From: Brevibacillus laterosporus
Lineage (GTDB): Bacteria > Bacillota > Bacilli > Brevibacillales > Brevibacillaceae
Length of the DNA: 64,000 nt
Reading direction: 5' to 3'
Assembly (NCBI RefSeq): GCF_030489605.1
Contig: NZ_JAUKFY010000013.1
Coordinates: 62,001-126,000, forward strand
Shown: positions 1-7,539 of the stretch, piece after piece
Numbering within the stretch: position 1 is the first letter of the stretch
How the letters are laid out: every line of letters starts with the position of its first letter
Notes under the pieces: generated by a model
Databases searched by the model: none
What the model saw: the letters and a program-made list of their open reading frames with translations, nothing else
Told to the model about the DNA's origin: nothing
Program-made: the position numbers and the translations under genes

Positions 1-99
1 CGCCAATTTGGGTAGCGACACGAATCCAAAAATGAGGACGGCTAATGCCAGCATCACGATGGTTACGGGTCGATTAATCGCAAACCTTGAAATGTTCAT
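1..99 (-). CDS. RND-family efflux permease, N-terminal fragment
   Basis: Only the first 33 codons are in the window; the gene continues beyond position 1. The peptide begins MNISRFAINRPVTIVML and runs into a hydrophobic segment ending near LPKLA. This is the typical start of AcrB/SwrC-type resistance-nodulation-division pumps: a short amphipathic stretch with a conserved RP, then transmembrane helix 1. The ATG at 97-99 is preceded by a good AAAGGAGAG ribosome binding site. Its start overlaps the end of the upstream MarR gene by 26 bases, so the two are very probably co-transcribed and the pump controlled by that regulator. Substrate cannot be inferred from the fragment. Confidence 0.75.
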   Translation of the reverse strand, partial: MNISRFAINRPVTIVMLALAVLIFGFVSLPKLA

Positions 100-544
100 C
101 TCTGTTCCCTCTCTCCTTTAATAAGGAATGATATTTTTTCTCAAGATAATGATTGAGCAATTCTAAAGATTGAGTAATTTGTTTTCGTTCATGTTCCTTC
201 ATCCCCTCAAATAATTCGGGTAAATACTGATCTTTCATTAGCGGAAATCGCTTTTGAAGCTGAGAAAAATCTTGAGCAAGAAAAACCCAGACTATGCGTC
301 TGTCGTTATGATCTCGCTTACGAATCACTAAGTTCGCTTTTTCCAAACGATCAATGATGCCAGAAACGGTGCTATAGGATAATTCTAGACTTTTACTGAT
401 TTCTCCAATTGTCTTCGGATTATCTTTTACTTGATGAATCACCATGATCTGAGGTTTAGTAATGCCGCTCTTCACCAGCTCTTGTGTAAAAATCCCGATG
501 TATAAATTCCACATGTCCATCAATCGATCAGTGAGCTCATTCAT
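74..544 (-). CDS. MarR-family transcriptional regulator of an RND pump
   Basis: A 156-residue winged-helix protein. The recognition region around residues 50-85 carries the usual MarR pattern (STVSGIIDRLEKANLV followed by a wing with DRRIVWV). The ATG at 542-544 follows an AGGAGGAGG site. Its 3' end overlaps the start of the RND permease gene, so it probably represses its own operon and responds to a pump substrate. It is clearly related to the second MarR protein of this window (55009-55446): both have the GIT.PQI, TVSGI.DRLE and DRR.VW stretches. An operator-like TTCG/CGAA dyad lies 34 bases upstream. The ligand is unknown. Confidence 0.85.
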   Translation of the reverse strand: MNELTDRLMDMWNLYIGIFTQELVKSGITKPQIMVIHQVKDNPKTIGEISKSLELSYSTVSGIIDRLEKANLVIRKRDHNDRRIVWVFLAQDFSQLQKRFPLMKDQYLPELFEGMKEHERKQITQSLELLNHYLEKKYHSLLKERGNRDEHFKVCD

Positions 545-577
545 AGAATCACGGCAACCTCCTCCTACTGTTTTTAT

Positions 578-590
578 TTCGCTATACGAA
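578..590. promoter_or_regulatory. Possible MarR operator, TTCG-N5-CGAA dyad
   Basis: The 13-base dyad TTCGCTATACGAA lies just upstream of the MarR ribosome binding site. Similar TTCG-N4-CGAA dyads occur in two tandem copies upstream of the paralogous MarR gene near 55489-55516. Its function as an autoregulatory operator is inferred from position and similarity. Confidence 0.4.
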
Positions 591-599
591 ACATTATGT

Positions 600-987
600 C
601 ATGATGATTACCTTGTATCAAGAATTTTCCAAAGCTATTTATGTCCAAAAGCAGCTTCTGTCATTGGTCTAACTGATAATACGTAGCTCCTTACAAAAAA
701 TTTCTCTTTCCAATAAATTGATGTGCTTTTTAGTGTGAATTATAGAAAAGTTTATCTTTTTTTCATTAGAATATCGACAAACACGCCTAAACAACATGCC
801 CTTTCAATACAGTTTTACTCAGATAAATACCCCTACCCGCGTTTCCTTTTTTCCTGATATCAATGAAATCTGAGTAACTTCAGCTTGAAAACAAGCGGGG
901 AACCCCTTCTTACAACCGTGTGCCCCCCATCTATTGTCACTCCCTTAAGAAGTTCGTTTTTATAAAATTTCCTCTTTAAAAAATAAT
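600..987. other. Non-coding spacer with a run of mini-hairpins
   Basis: No convincing gene lies between the MarR start and the ECF-type promoter. The region is AT-rich. At 870-913 it holds three short perfect or near-perfect stems in direct succession: CTGA/TCAG, GCTTG-AAAA-CAAGC, and a GGG/CCC stem. No long T-run follows immediately, so it is not an obvious terminator. No riboswitch consensus was recognised. Confidence 0.4.
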
Positions 988-1014
988 TGTAACTTTTCTT
1001 TTTTTATTCTCGAC
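988..1014 (+). promoter_or_regulatory. ECF-sigma-type promoter for the ycdB-sigma-antisigma cluster
   Basis: TGTAAC at 988-993 and CGAC at 1011-1014 are separated by 17 bases. The AAC motif in the -35 element and a CG-containing -10 element are hallmarks of Bacillus ECF promoters (SigW, SigM and SigV type). It sits 43 bases before the first gene of a cluster that encodes its own ECF sigma factor, so positive autoregulation is the natural inference. Confidence 0.5.
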
Positions 1015-1056
1015 CTTGTATGTGAGCAAGAAAAATTAAAAGAAAAGGAAGATAAT

Positions 1057-2529
1057 ATGAAAAAATCAACAAATAAAACAGTCTTAAGTCTTATGGCAGC
1101 CCTTATGCTTTCATCCACTCCGGTGTGGGCTAGTGCCAAAACCGTTTCAGAAGAACCTCAAAAAGTTCAAACTATTCAGGAGTTAGATCAGGTAGTAAAA
1201 AAATCAATCGAAAAATTGATTGAAGTTCTTCCTGAATTAAAAGAGTTTACTCAAATTGAGATGAAACAGTTTCCAGAAAACCGAGCCAAAATTATCCTTT
1301 CTAAAGAAAAAGGCCAGTTGTCCCCATCAATTAACATCAAACTTAATTCTAAGTCAGGAGTCATTGAAGAATTCGACATTGATAAAGAAGAGATTTATTC
1401 TAAAGAACCCGTAGACAAGGAAATGGCAACGGAAAAAGGCCAGGCTTTTCTGAAAAAATTACTGGGTGATCGTGCCAATCAGTATAAGGTTAGCGGAAGT
1501 ATTAAACCTGCAGGAGGAGAGAACGATGGCACCTATTCTTGGATTAATATCACCTTTAATCGCATGATCGGCGACATTACACTTAAAGATGATTATTATT
1601 ATCTTCGCATCAATCCAAATGGAGATATTATCGGAATGGTAAAGGAATCCCCAACTAGCTCTGATGAAGACCTTCCAAATCCGGAAAAGATAATCAGTAA
1701 GGAACAAGCGGAAGAGGCATTAGCTAAAATAATTCACCCGTTCATTACAGCTAATGATGGAGAAGTAATCTATCATTTCTCTTCTACTCCTTATGTGAAT
1801 GCCGAAACAGGAGAAAGAATCATCAGCTTCGGTGACAGAATTTATTCTGATCCATATCCGACAAAGCAAAATGGAGAAAAATTGGCAGCTAAAACATCCG
1901 ATGAAGCAGCCAAAGTTCTAAAGTCCGTACTTGATTTTGATGTAACTGGATTAACCTTAGATGAACAGATGGACAATGGACAAAAACTATACATGTGGTA
2001 CAAAAATAAAGAAAGGATGGCCGTGGTTTCGACAAAGGAAAATCAGGTAGTAGATGTAGTAATCGATAATAAAAGAATGCCTGAAGGGGCAAAAGCTACG
2101 GTTACTGTAGAAGAAGGTCAATCGCTTGCTGTCAATACTCTACAAAAATACCTAGGTGACGATGTAAAAGAATTGATTAATCAGTCATGGGGTTCGCTTA
2201 GTGAGAATAACATTGTCGTTGGTTATAATATAAGTCCTGTTCATGCAGGTATTGAGATTTTTGACCGTTCTTATACAGTAACAGTGAATCGAGTTACTGG
2301 TAAAGTAACCGCCATCCGTGGATTGGGTGACAGTTCTAAAATACTACCAGACAAGGATTCAATTATTGATGCAAAAACAGCTGTAAAAGCCATTTTAAAA
2401 GAAACTCCGCTTAAGCTTGTTTACGTAACCGCAAGCACAACTGGCAAAGATGGGGATGCATACCTTGCCTACACAGTAGATAATGATATACGAATCGATG
2501 GAATTACAGGAAAACCAGTAAAAGAATAA
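1057..2529 (+). CDS. Secreted YcdB/YcdC-type repeat protein
   Basis: A 490-residue protein with a Sec signal peptide: basic start, hydrophobic core to about residue 24, and a likely cut after VWASA. The mature part is built of beta-rich repeats of the YcdB/YcdC (PepSY-like) type, in which stretches such as TVTVNRVTGKV and KTAVKAILKETPLKLVYV recur. The C-terminal ~90 residues align by eye with the C-terminus of the anti-sigma factor encoded two genes downstream. The start ATG follows an AAGGAAG site. It heads a cluster with an ECF sigma factor and anti-sigma factor. The likely location is outside the membrane or in the wall; its molecular function is unknown. Confidence 0.75.
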   Translation: MKKSTNKTVLSLMAALMLSSTPVWASAKTVSEEPQKVQTIQELDQVVKKSIEKLIEVLPELKEFTQIEMKQFPENRAKIILSKEKGQLSPSINIKLNSKSGVIEEFDIDKEEIYSKEPVDKEMATEKGQAFLKKLLGDRANQYKVSGSIKPAGGENDGTYSWINITFNRMIGDITLKDDYYYLRINPNGDIIGMVKESPTSSDEDLPNPEKIISKEQAEEALAKIIHPFITANDGEVIYHFSSTPYVNAETGERIISFGDRIYSDPYPTKQNGEKLAAKTSDEAAKVLKSVLDFDVTGLTLDEQMDNGQKLYMWYKNKERMAVVSTKENQVVDVVIDNKRMPEGAKATVTVEEGQSLAVNTLQKYLGDDVKELINQSWGSLSENNIVVGYNISPVHAGIEIFDRSYTVTVNRVTGKVTAIRGLGDSSKILPDKDSIIDAKTAVKAILKETPLKLVYVTASTTGKDGDAYLAYTVDNDIRIDGITGKPVKE

Positions 2530-2559
2530 TTCTTTTCTTTAATGAAGCAATTACTCCAC

Positions 2560-2593
2560 AAAGCCATCCTTACCTGTTGAGGATGGCTTTTAT
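2560..2593 (+). terminator. Intrinsic terminator between the ycdB-type gene and the sigma gene
   Basis: A perfect 11-bp stem (AAAGCCATCCT at 2560-2570 with AGGATGGCTTT at 2580-2590) ends in a four-T tract. The tract is short, so readthrough into the sigma factor gene is likely partial. Confidence 0.7.
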
Positions 2594-2612
2594 CCAGGAG
2601 GGGAATTATGCC

Positions 2613-3152
2613 TTGACAGAAGACGAAAAGGAGCATATCCAGCATATATACCGTACTCATTATCAGGACATCTATCAATTTCTAGTCTATTTTACAGGTG
2701 ATCAAAACGAAGCAGAGGATTTGACTCAGGAGGTATTTATTCGCTTATTCCGTTCTTTGTCCGGCTACGATGGACGTTCTCCGCTAAAACTATACATACT
2801 TTCCATCGCACGTTATACCGCAATCGATCATTATCGGAAAAAAAAGTTCAAATATGTCTTTTCAGACTTGTGGATAAAAAAAATACCGGCCACATTTGGA
2901 CTGCCTGAAAAAGAACTGCAGCAAAAGGAATTACAGCAGAACCTACAGCAAATCTTTCAGTCACTGAAGCCGAAGCATAGAATGGTCATCATCCTCCGCG
3001 GTTTACGAGAGCTTTCTATAAAGGAAACCGCAGAAATTTTAGGGTGCAGCGAGGCAAAAGTAAAAGTCGATTACCATCGTGCCCTGAAGATTATGCAAAA
3101 AAAATGTCTTATTCCCACGATGGGAGGATTATACGATGAACTTGCCAAGTGA
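2613..3152 (+). CDS. ECF RNA polymerase sigma factor
   Basis: A 179-residue sigma-70-family protein of the extracytoplasmic-function type. Region 2 is at about residues 10-80 (HYQDIYQFLVYFTGD, AEDLTQEVFIRLFRSL) and region 4 at about 115-165 (HRMVIILRGLRELSIKETAEILGCS, then SEAKVKVDYHRALK). I choose the TTG at 2613 because AGGAGGGG lies nine bases upstream. The longer frame from TTG 2577 would begin inside the terminator hairpin. The gene overlaps the downstream anti-sigma gene by 17 bases, typical of a translationally coupled sigma/anti-sigma pair. It probably recognises the promoter at 988-1014. Confidence 0.85.
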   Translation: MTEDEKEHIQHIYRTHYQDIYQFLVYFTGDQNEAEDLTQEVFIRLFRSLSGYDGRSPLKLYILSIARYTAIDHYRKKKFKYVFSDLWIKKIPATFGLPEKELQQKELQQNLQQIFQSLKPKHRMVIILRGLRELSIKETAEILGCSEAKVKVDYHRALKIMQKKCLIPTMGGLYDELAK

Positions 3153-4767
3153 AAAAGAGATCTTGCATGCTTTAAAGCAACGAGAAGATTTAAAGCCACG
3201 CTCTGAATTTGTTGAAGAGTGTGAAGCAGCGATTATGAAAAGTCTCACAAAAAGAAAAAGAGCTCATATCTGGTATCTTCGCACTGTAAAAATATCCTGT
3301 ATTGGTGTTGCCGTCATGTTAGTCGTTTGGCTCGGCTCCCCTCTACATCAACAACCAATGGAATGGTCACAAACAGAGCCTATTGTCAAAGAACCGTTAC
3401 ACAACGAGCCGTCTATTTCCAAGCCTCCTATAAAGAGAAAAGGTCCAACGATTCGTCCAACTGTTCAGGTCCCTACCCATACTCCGATCAAAGTACCAGA
3501 TCGGGTGCCAGCACCACCTCTAATAAAAGATCGAGATCAAAAGCCAGCACGAAATCCCGATTCTGCACCAGTCAAAGAAAAGCCAGTTGAGCCGGTTGTC
3601 GGAAAAAAAGAGAGTCCTCTTGTAGAACAGCATCAAATGACCAAGCTTGAACAAATCGCATACGATTTTCTAAAGCCAAGACTTGGCGATTCTATCAATG
3701 GCTTTCAGGGCTTTAGTAGTCCAGAGCAAACTGCAGATTCTAAAATAGTGTATTATCGAATGGTTCACAATACTCCTATTCTCGATCAAAATATAAATCT
3801 ATCCATTAATGTTCAAACAGAAGACGTATTTTCTTCTATTCAGGGTAATATTATGGAAGAGATTGATCCACTTCGCTTTCCTCTCCCTAAGAATGTATTG
3901 CCAAAAGCAAAAGTAGATGAGCTTTTGGAAAAGGAAATGCACCTTGTTTATCAAAAAATAGGTGAAAATCAATACGTATTGGGTTATCAACCGGCTATCT
4001 ATGGATATATTGATGCTACGAGCGGCGAATGGTTACATTCTTCCTATAAACAGCTTGATAAATCAAGCGGAGTGACAATATCCCTTACTTCAAGAAAACA
4101 TTTCTCTGCCAAGTCAGAAGAAGACGTACATGCCATATTAGTTGAGTTGTTCAATTTGGACTCACAAACACTTAGTATACAGAATGGCTCATCCTATCAG
4201 GGAAAACAAAAGTATTACTGGAACGATAAAACAGGTAAGCTTGGTCAGGTTGAAATAGATATTTTCAGTGGCCAACTTGTTAAATACTCTTATGAATCAG
4301 AATCAGAAACAAATCTTACTTCTCCTCCAATCAATAAAGTAAAAGCACAGCAAAAGGCGATCGCTTTCCTAGAACAAATCGTCTCTTCACAAATACGGGA
4401 GCTTTATTGGGACACCAACAAGGAAACTATCGATAAAAATTTTATTATTTTTACCTTTTATCCTAGCAAGGAAGGCATTCCTGTGATTAGTCATCCTCAC
4501 TATGTCACAGTCGATATGGATACTGGTACAATCACGGATTATAAGGGCAGTTCTTTTGATCCAGCATTATTACCTACAAAATCCAGCATATTGTCAATTA
4601 AGGAAGCTACGCAGGCTTATATTCAGAGCTATCCGTTTCAATTAGCTTATATCTTATCCCCCAAAAACGGTATCCCCCGGTTAGTATATACGGTCTTACC
4701 AGAGGATACCGTAGCAAAAACTATAGATGCAAAAACTGGGCAGCTACTTAAAATGGAAAACAAATAA
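3136..4767 (+). CDS. Membrane anti-sigma factor with YcdB-like extracellular domain
   Basis: A 543-residue single-pass protein. Residues 1-45 are a charged cytoplasmic segment expected to hold the sigma factor. One membrane helix lies at about 50-70, followed by a Pro/Lys-rich spacer to about 170. The rest is a large extracytoplasmic domain of YcdB/YcdC type. Its last ~90 residues (YVTVDMDTGTITDYKG, LPTKSSIL, TIDAKTGQLLK) parallel the C-terminus of the secreted protein encoded at 1057-2529. It overlaps the sigma gene and ends at a strong terminator. The anti-sigma role is inferred from position and topology; no zinc-binding ZAS motif is visible. Confidence 0.75.
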   Translation: MNLPSEKEILHALKQREDLKPRSEFVEECEAAIMKSLTKRKRAHIWYLRTVKISCIGVAVMLVVWLGSPLHQQPMEWSQTEPIVKEPLHNEPSISKPPIKRKGPTIRPTVQVPTHTPIKVPDRVPAPPLIKDRDQKPARNPDSAPVKEKPVEPVVGKKESPLVEQHQMTKLEQIAYDFLKPRLGDSINGFQGFSSPEQTADSKIVYYRMVHNTPILDQNINLSINVQTEDVFSSIQGNIMEEIDPLRFPLPKNVLPKAKVDELLEKEMHLVYQKIGENQYVLGYQPAIYGYIDATSGEWLHSSYKQLDKSSGVTISLTSRKHFSAKSEEDVHAILVELFNLDSQTLSIQNGSSYQGKQKYYWNDKTGKLGQVEIDIFSGQLVKYSYESESETNLTSPPINKVKAQQKAIAFLEQIVSSQIRELYWDTNKETIDKNFIIFTFYPSKEGIPVISHPHYVTVDMDTGTITDYKGSSFDPALLPTKSSILSIKEATQAYIQSYPFQLAYILSPKNGIPRLVYTVLPEDTVAKTIDAKTGQLLKMENK

Positions 4768-4773
4768 TAAATC

Positions 4774-4812
4774 AGCCACCTTCTCTCTCTGCTAGAAAAG
4801 GTGGCTCCTTTT
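4774..4812 (+). terminator. Terminator of the sigma/anti-sigma operon
   Basis: The stem AGCCACCTT (4774-4782) pairs with AAGGTGGCT (4798-4806) and is followed by CCTTTT. Confidence 0.75.
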
Positions 4813-4863
4813 ATAAATGAATTCATAATTAAATGATGGCTACTCTCTCTGCATGATGTGCAT

Positions 4864-5352
4864 CTATCCCTCTACCCGCTCATAGTTCCCACTCTTGCCG
4901 CCCGTTTTTTTCACCAGATAGGTAGGACCAATAACCATTTCCTTATCCATCGCCTTACACATATCGTAGATCGTGAGTGTTACAGCACTAGCAGCTGTCA
5001 ATGCTTCCATTTCTACTCCTGTTTTCCCTGTTGTTTTCACTTTAACCCATACCCCGATGGTATCCTCCCCTTCAAATTCATATGTAACATCTACGCCCGT
5101 TAAGGTTAAAGGGTGGCACATTGGAATCATATCTGAGGTTTTTTTGGCTGCCATAATACCCGCTACTTGTGCTACAGCCAGTACATCCCCTTTGCTGATT
5201 TTCCCTTCTTTTACGCGTAGCAAGGTCTCTGGCTTCATCACAACACGGCTTCTAGCAACCGCCTCACGTTTCGTAATATCTTTATCTGAGATATCAACCA
5301 TTCGCGCTCTGTTTTGTTCGTTAAAATGTGTAAGCTGATCATGTGTAGACAT
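4864..5352 (-). CDS. moaC: Cyclic pyranopterin monophosphate synthase MoaC
   Basis: A 162-residue MoaC, the usual length. It catalyses the second step of cyclic pyranopterin monophosphate formation in molybdenum-cofactor synthesis. Family stretches are [16 protein letters not shown] near the start, the central [13 protein letters not shown], and [26 protein letters not shown] before the C-terminus. The ATG at 5350-5352 is preceded by AAAAAAGGAG; an upstream in-frame extension of 28 codons has no ribosome binding site and is not homologous. It stands divergent from the moaD-moaE fusion, with 255 bases between them that presumably hold both promoters. moaA, moaB/mogA and moeA are not in the window. 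Confidence 0.95.
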   Translation of the reverse strand: MSTHDQLTHFNEQNRARMVDISDKDITKREAVARSRVVMKPETLLRVKEGKISKGDVLAVAQVAGIMAAKKTSDMIPMCHPLTLTGVDVTYEFEGEDTIGVWVKVKTTGKTGVEMEALTAASAVTLTIYDMCKAMDKEMVIGPTYLVKKTGGKSGNYERVEG

Positions 5353-5607
5353 AAATGATTTCTCCTTTTTTACAAACGTACTAGGTCTCCTTGATTCTAT
5401 GCTAATGTATTCGATTTGACTAATCAAATAACCCAATCCTTCCTACTACTCTCTTCCACGTTTCTCCTTCTTTGTCTTTTTCCGCTAAAAGAAGGAAGCG
5501 ATTGTTTCATGACTTAGCTTCCGCCCTTCATTTCGCCATAGTGATATGGTATGTTCAAGAGGGAAACGGAAAATAGTAAGCAGAACGAAAGAAAAGAGGC
5601 TAATAAC

Positions 5608-6312
5608 ATGCAGGTTACCCTATTATTATTCGCCGGTTTAGCAGAACGCGCCGGACAAAATAGCATACAGATCGAATTACCCGATTCTAGCACCGTACAA
5701 GATTTACTTGATAAGCTGCCACATGAATATCCAGCTTTGAAGGAACTGCTATCCAGTTGCTTTGTGTCAGTTAATCAAGAGTACGCAGATCACCATACTA
5801 TTATAAAGGAAAACGACGAAGTAGCTATTCTTCCTCCCGTAAGCGGAGGCGAAGAGCCACGTTTTGTGATAACAGAAGCCCCTCTGGCTGTGGAACCTTT
5901 AATCAAACTAGTTTCTCACCGTAACTGTGGAGCCATTTTAACCTTTATCGGCACAGTACGTGAAATGACGCAAGGTCAGCGTACTGTCTATCTCTCATAT
6001 GAAGCCTATATTCCCATGGCCATCGAAAAGCTTAAACAGGTCGAGGCAGAAATTCATGAACGCTGGGAAAATGTACGTGTAGCCATCCATCATCGAATTG
6101 GCGATCTTCAAATTGAAGAAATGGCAGTAGTCATTGCCGTCTCCTCCCCGCACCGTAATGATTCCTTTGAAGCTGGTCGCTATGCGATTGAGCGTTTAAA
6201 ACAAATCGTCCCGATCTGGAAAAAGGAAATATGGGAGGATGGAACCGAGTGGAAGGGGCATCAGCTAGGGCCTTGGAATCCAACCGCTGACTTGGATAGT
6301 GAGAAAAAGTAG
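5608..6312 (+). CDS. MoaD-MoaE fusion, molybdopterin synthase
   Basis: A 234-residue fusion of both molybdopterin-synthase subunits. Residues 1-80 form the ubiquitin-like sulfur carrier MoaD (MQVTLLLFAGLAERAG to LPPVSGG). From about residue 84 (RFVITEAPLAVEPLIKLV) the chain is MoaE, with the catalytic region KKEIWEDGTEW near residue 217. The MoaD diglycine, which must be free to carry the thiocarboxylate, is internal (SGGEEPRF), so proteolytic release would be needed, as reported for mycobacterial MoaX. I take the ATG at 5608 (weak AAAAGAGG upstream) over the ATG 57 bases earlier, which lacks a site. The MoeB/ThiF enzyme that would activate MoaD follows. Confidence 0.9.
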   Translation: MQVTLLLFAGLAERAGQNSIQIELPDSSTVQDLLDKLPHEYPALKELLSSCFVSVNQEYADHHTIIKENDEVAILPPVSGGEEPRFVITEAPLAVEPLIKLVSHRNCGAILTFIGTVREMTQGQRTVYLSYEAYIPMAIEKLKQVEAEIHERWENVRVAIHHRIGDLQIEEMAVVIAVSSPHRNDSFEAGRYAIERLKQIVPIWKKEIWEDGTEWKGHQLGPWNPTADLDSEKK

Positions 6313-6351
6313 TGTATTTCTGATTGTTAGGATGGAGTGAGCATAGCAACC

Positions 6352-7380
6352 ATGAATGAGAACAGATATTCGAGACAAATTTTATTCGCCCCGATCGGAT
6401 TGGCTGGACAAGAACGTTTGCGCAACAGTCGTGTTGCCATTGTTGGGATGGGAGCGCTGGGAACAGTGCTCTCCAATCATCTCGTTCGTGCTGGTGTCGG
6501 GTTTGTACGGTTTATAGATCGAGATTTTGTAGAACCAAGCAATTTACAACGCCAAATGCTATATGACGAGGAAGATGCGAGACAGCATTTGCCAAAAGCG
6601 ATAGCCGCTTATGAGAAATTATCTAAAATAAATTCAGATGTAGCATTGGAGCCTATCGTAGCAGATGTTACTGCTTTTCATGCCGAAAAATATTTATCAG
6701 ATGTTGATCTTATTTTAGACGCTACCGATAACTTTCAGGTGCGCTATCTTATTAATGATGTAGCGGTTAAACATCATATCCCGTGGATTTATGGCGGAGC
6801 TGTCAGCGCAACTGGAACATATACTGCTATTCGTCCTGGCGAAACACCCTGCCTACGTTGCCTATTTCCCGAAGCACCGAAGCCAGGCACAACCGCTACA
6901 TGTGATACAGCCGGCGTAATTGGCCCAATCATACATGTGGTTGCCTCCTATCAGGCGGCAGAAGCTTTTAAAATTCTTTTGCAGGCAACAAATGCCTACA
7001 ATCCTCATCTGGAGCATTTTGATTTATGGAATAATACCCATCAGCAAGTTAAAGTTCTCAAGGCGAAGCGCCCTGACTGCCCTACTTGTGGACAACGTCA
7101 ATTTGAGTTTCTGGAGACTAGCCCTGATGATGAGCTAGCTACAGCCTTATGTGGCCGAGATACGGTACAACTAAGTCCCCGTGAAGCAATTACGCTTGAT
7201 TTGTCCCAACTAGCAGAACGACTTGCTCCTTTAGGAACTGTGGAACAGAATCGTTTCTTACTGCGGTTCCACATCGATCCCTACACACTGGTAATCTTTC
7301 CAGACGGACGTGTGCTCGTTCAAAATACCGACAATATCGCCACTGCACGGAGCTTATTTGCCAAATTTATCGGTAATTAG
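6352..7380 (+). CDS. moeB: MoeB/ThiF-family adenylyltransferase with C-terminal extension
   Basis: A 342-residue E1-like enzyme expected to adenylate the C-terminus of MoaD (or ThiS) before sulfur transfer. The start MNENRYSRQILFAPIG is canonical. The nucleotide-binding loop VGMGALGTVLSNHL is at about residues 30-43. The zinc-binding cysteine pairs are CLRC and CPTC. Beyond residue 250 is a ~90-residue tail (LSPREAITLDLSQLAERL to NTDNIATARSLFAKF) where other family members carry a rhodanese domain; this one lacks a rhodanese cysteine loop. It lies 39 bases after the moaD-moaE stop. A GTG at 6337 is an alternative start. Confidence 0.85.
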   Translation: MNENRYSRQILFAPIGLAGQERLRNSRVAIVGMGALGTVLSNHLVRAGVGFVRFIDRDFVEPSNLQRQMLYDEEDARQHLPKAIAAYEKLSKINSDVALEPIVADVTAFHAEKYLSDVDLILDATDNFQVRYLINDVAVKHHIPWIYGGAVSATGTYTAIRPGETPCLRCLFPEAPKPGTTATCDTAGVIGPIIHVVASYQAAEAFKILLQATNAYNPHLEHFDLWNNTHQQVKVLKAKRPDCPTCGQRQFEFLETSPDDELATALCGRDTVQLSPREAITLDLSQLAERLAPLGTVEQNRFLLRFHIDPYTLVIFPDGRVLVQNTDNIATARSLFAKFIGN

Positions 7381-7386
7381 GTAATT

Positions 7387-7440
7387 TTGTTACTATTTTG
7401 TGAAAATAGGGTGGAAGAGTAACAAGCTTTCGAGTATAAT
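7387..7440 (+). promoter_or_regulatory. Probable acnA promoter region with inverted repeat
   Basis: A TATAAT -10 element is at 7435-7440; the -35 is poor. An inverted repeat TTGTTACT (7387-7394) / AGTAACAA (7418-7425) lies just upstream. It could be the moeB terminator or an operator. Aconitase genes in bacilli are usually CcpC/CodY-regulated, but no clear site of either type was recognised. Confidence 0.35.
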
Positions 7441-7539
7441 AAATTTGCAACGGAAACGAAACGTGGTTTCATCTAGTGAAACAAACGGGTAAGGAATTAT
7501 GTAACAGTTGAATTTATTTGCTCGAAGGGGGTTATTCTT

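Noticed and set aside
5353-5436. 28-codon N-terminal extension of moaC
   Set aside because: MoaC proteins start near MSTHDQ/MVDIS; the extension lacks a ribosome binding site, while AAAAAAGGAG precedes the internal ATG.
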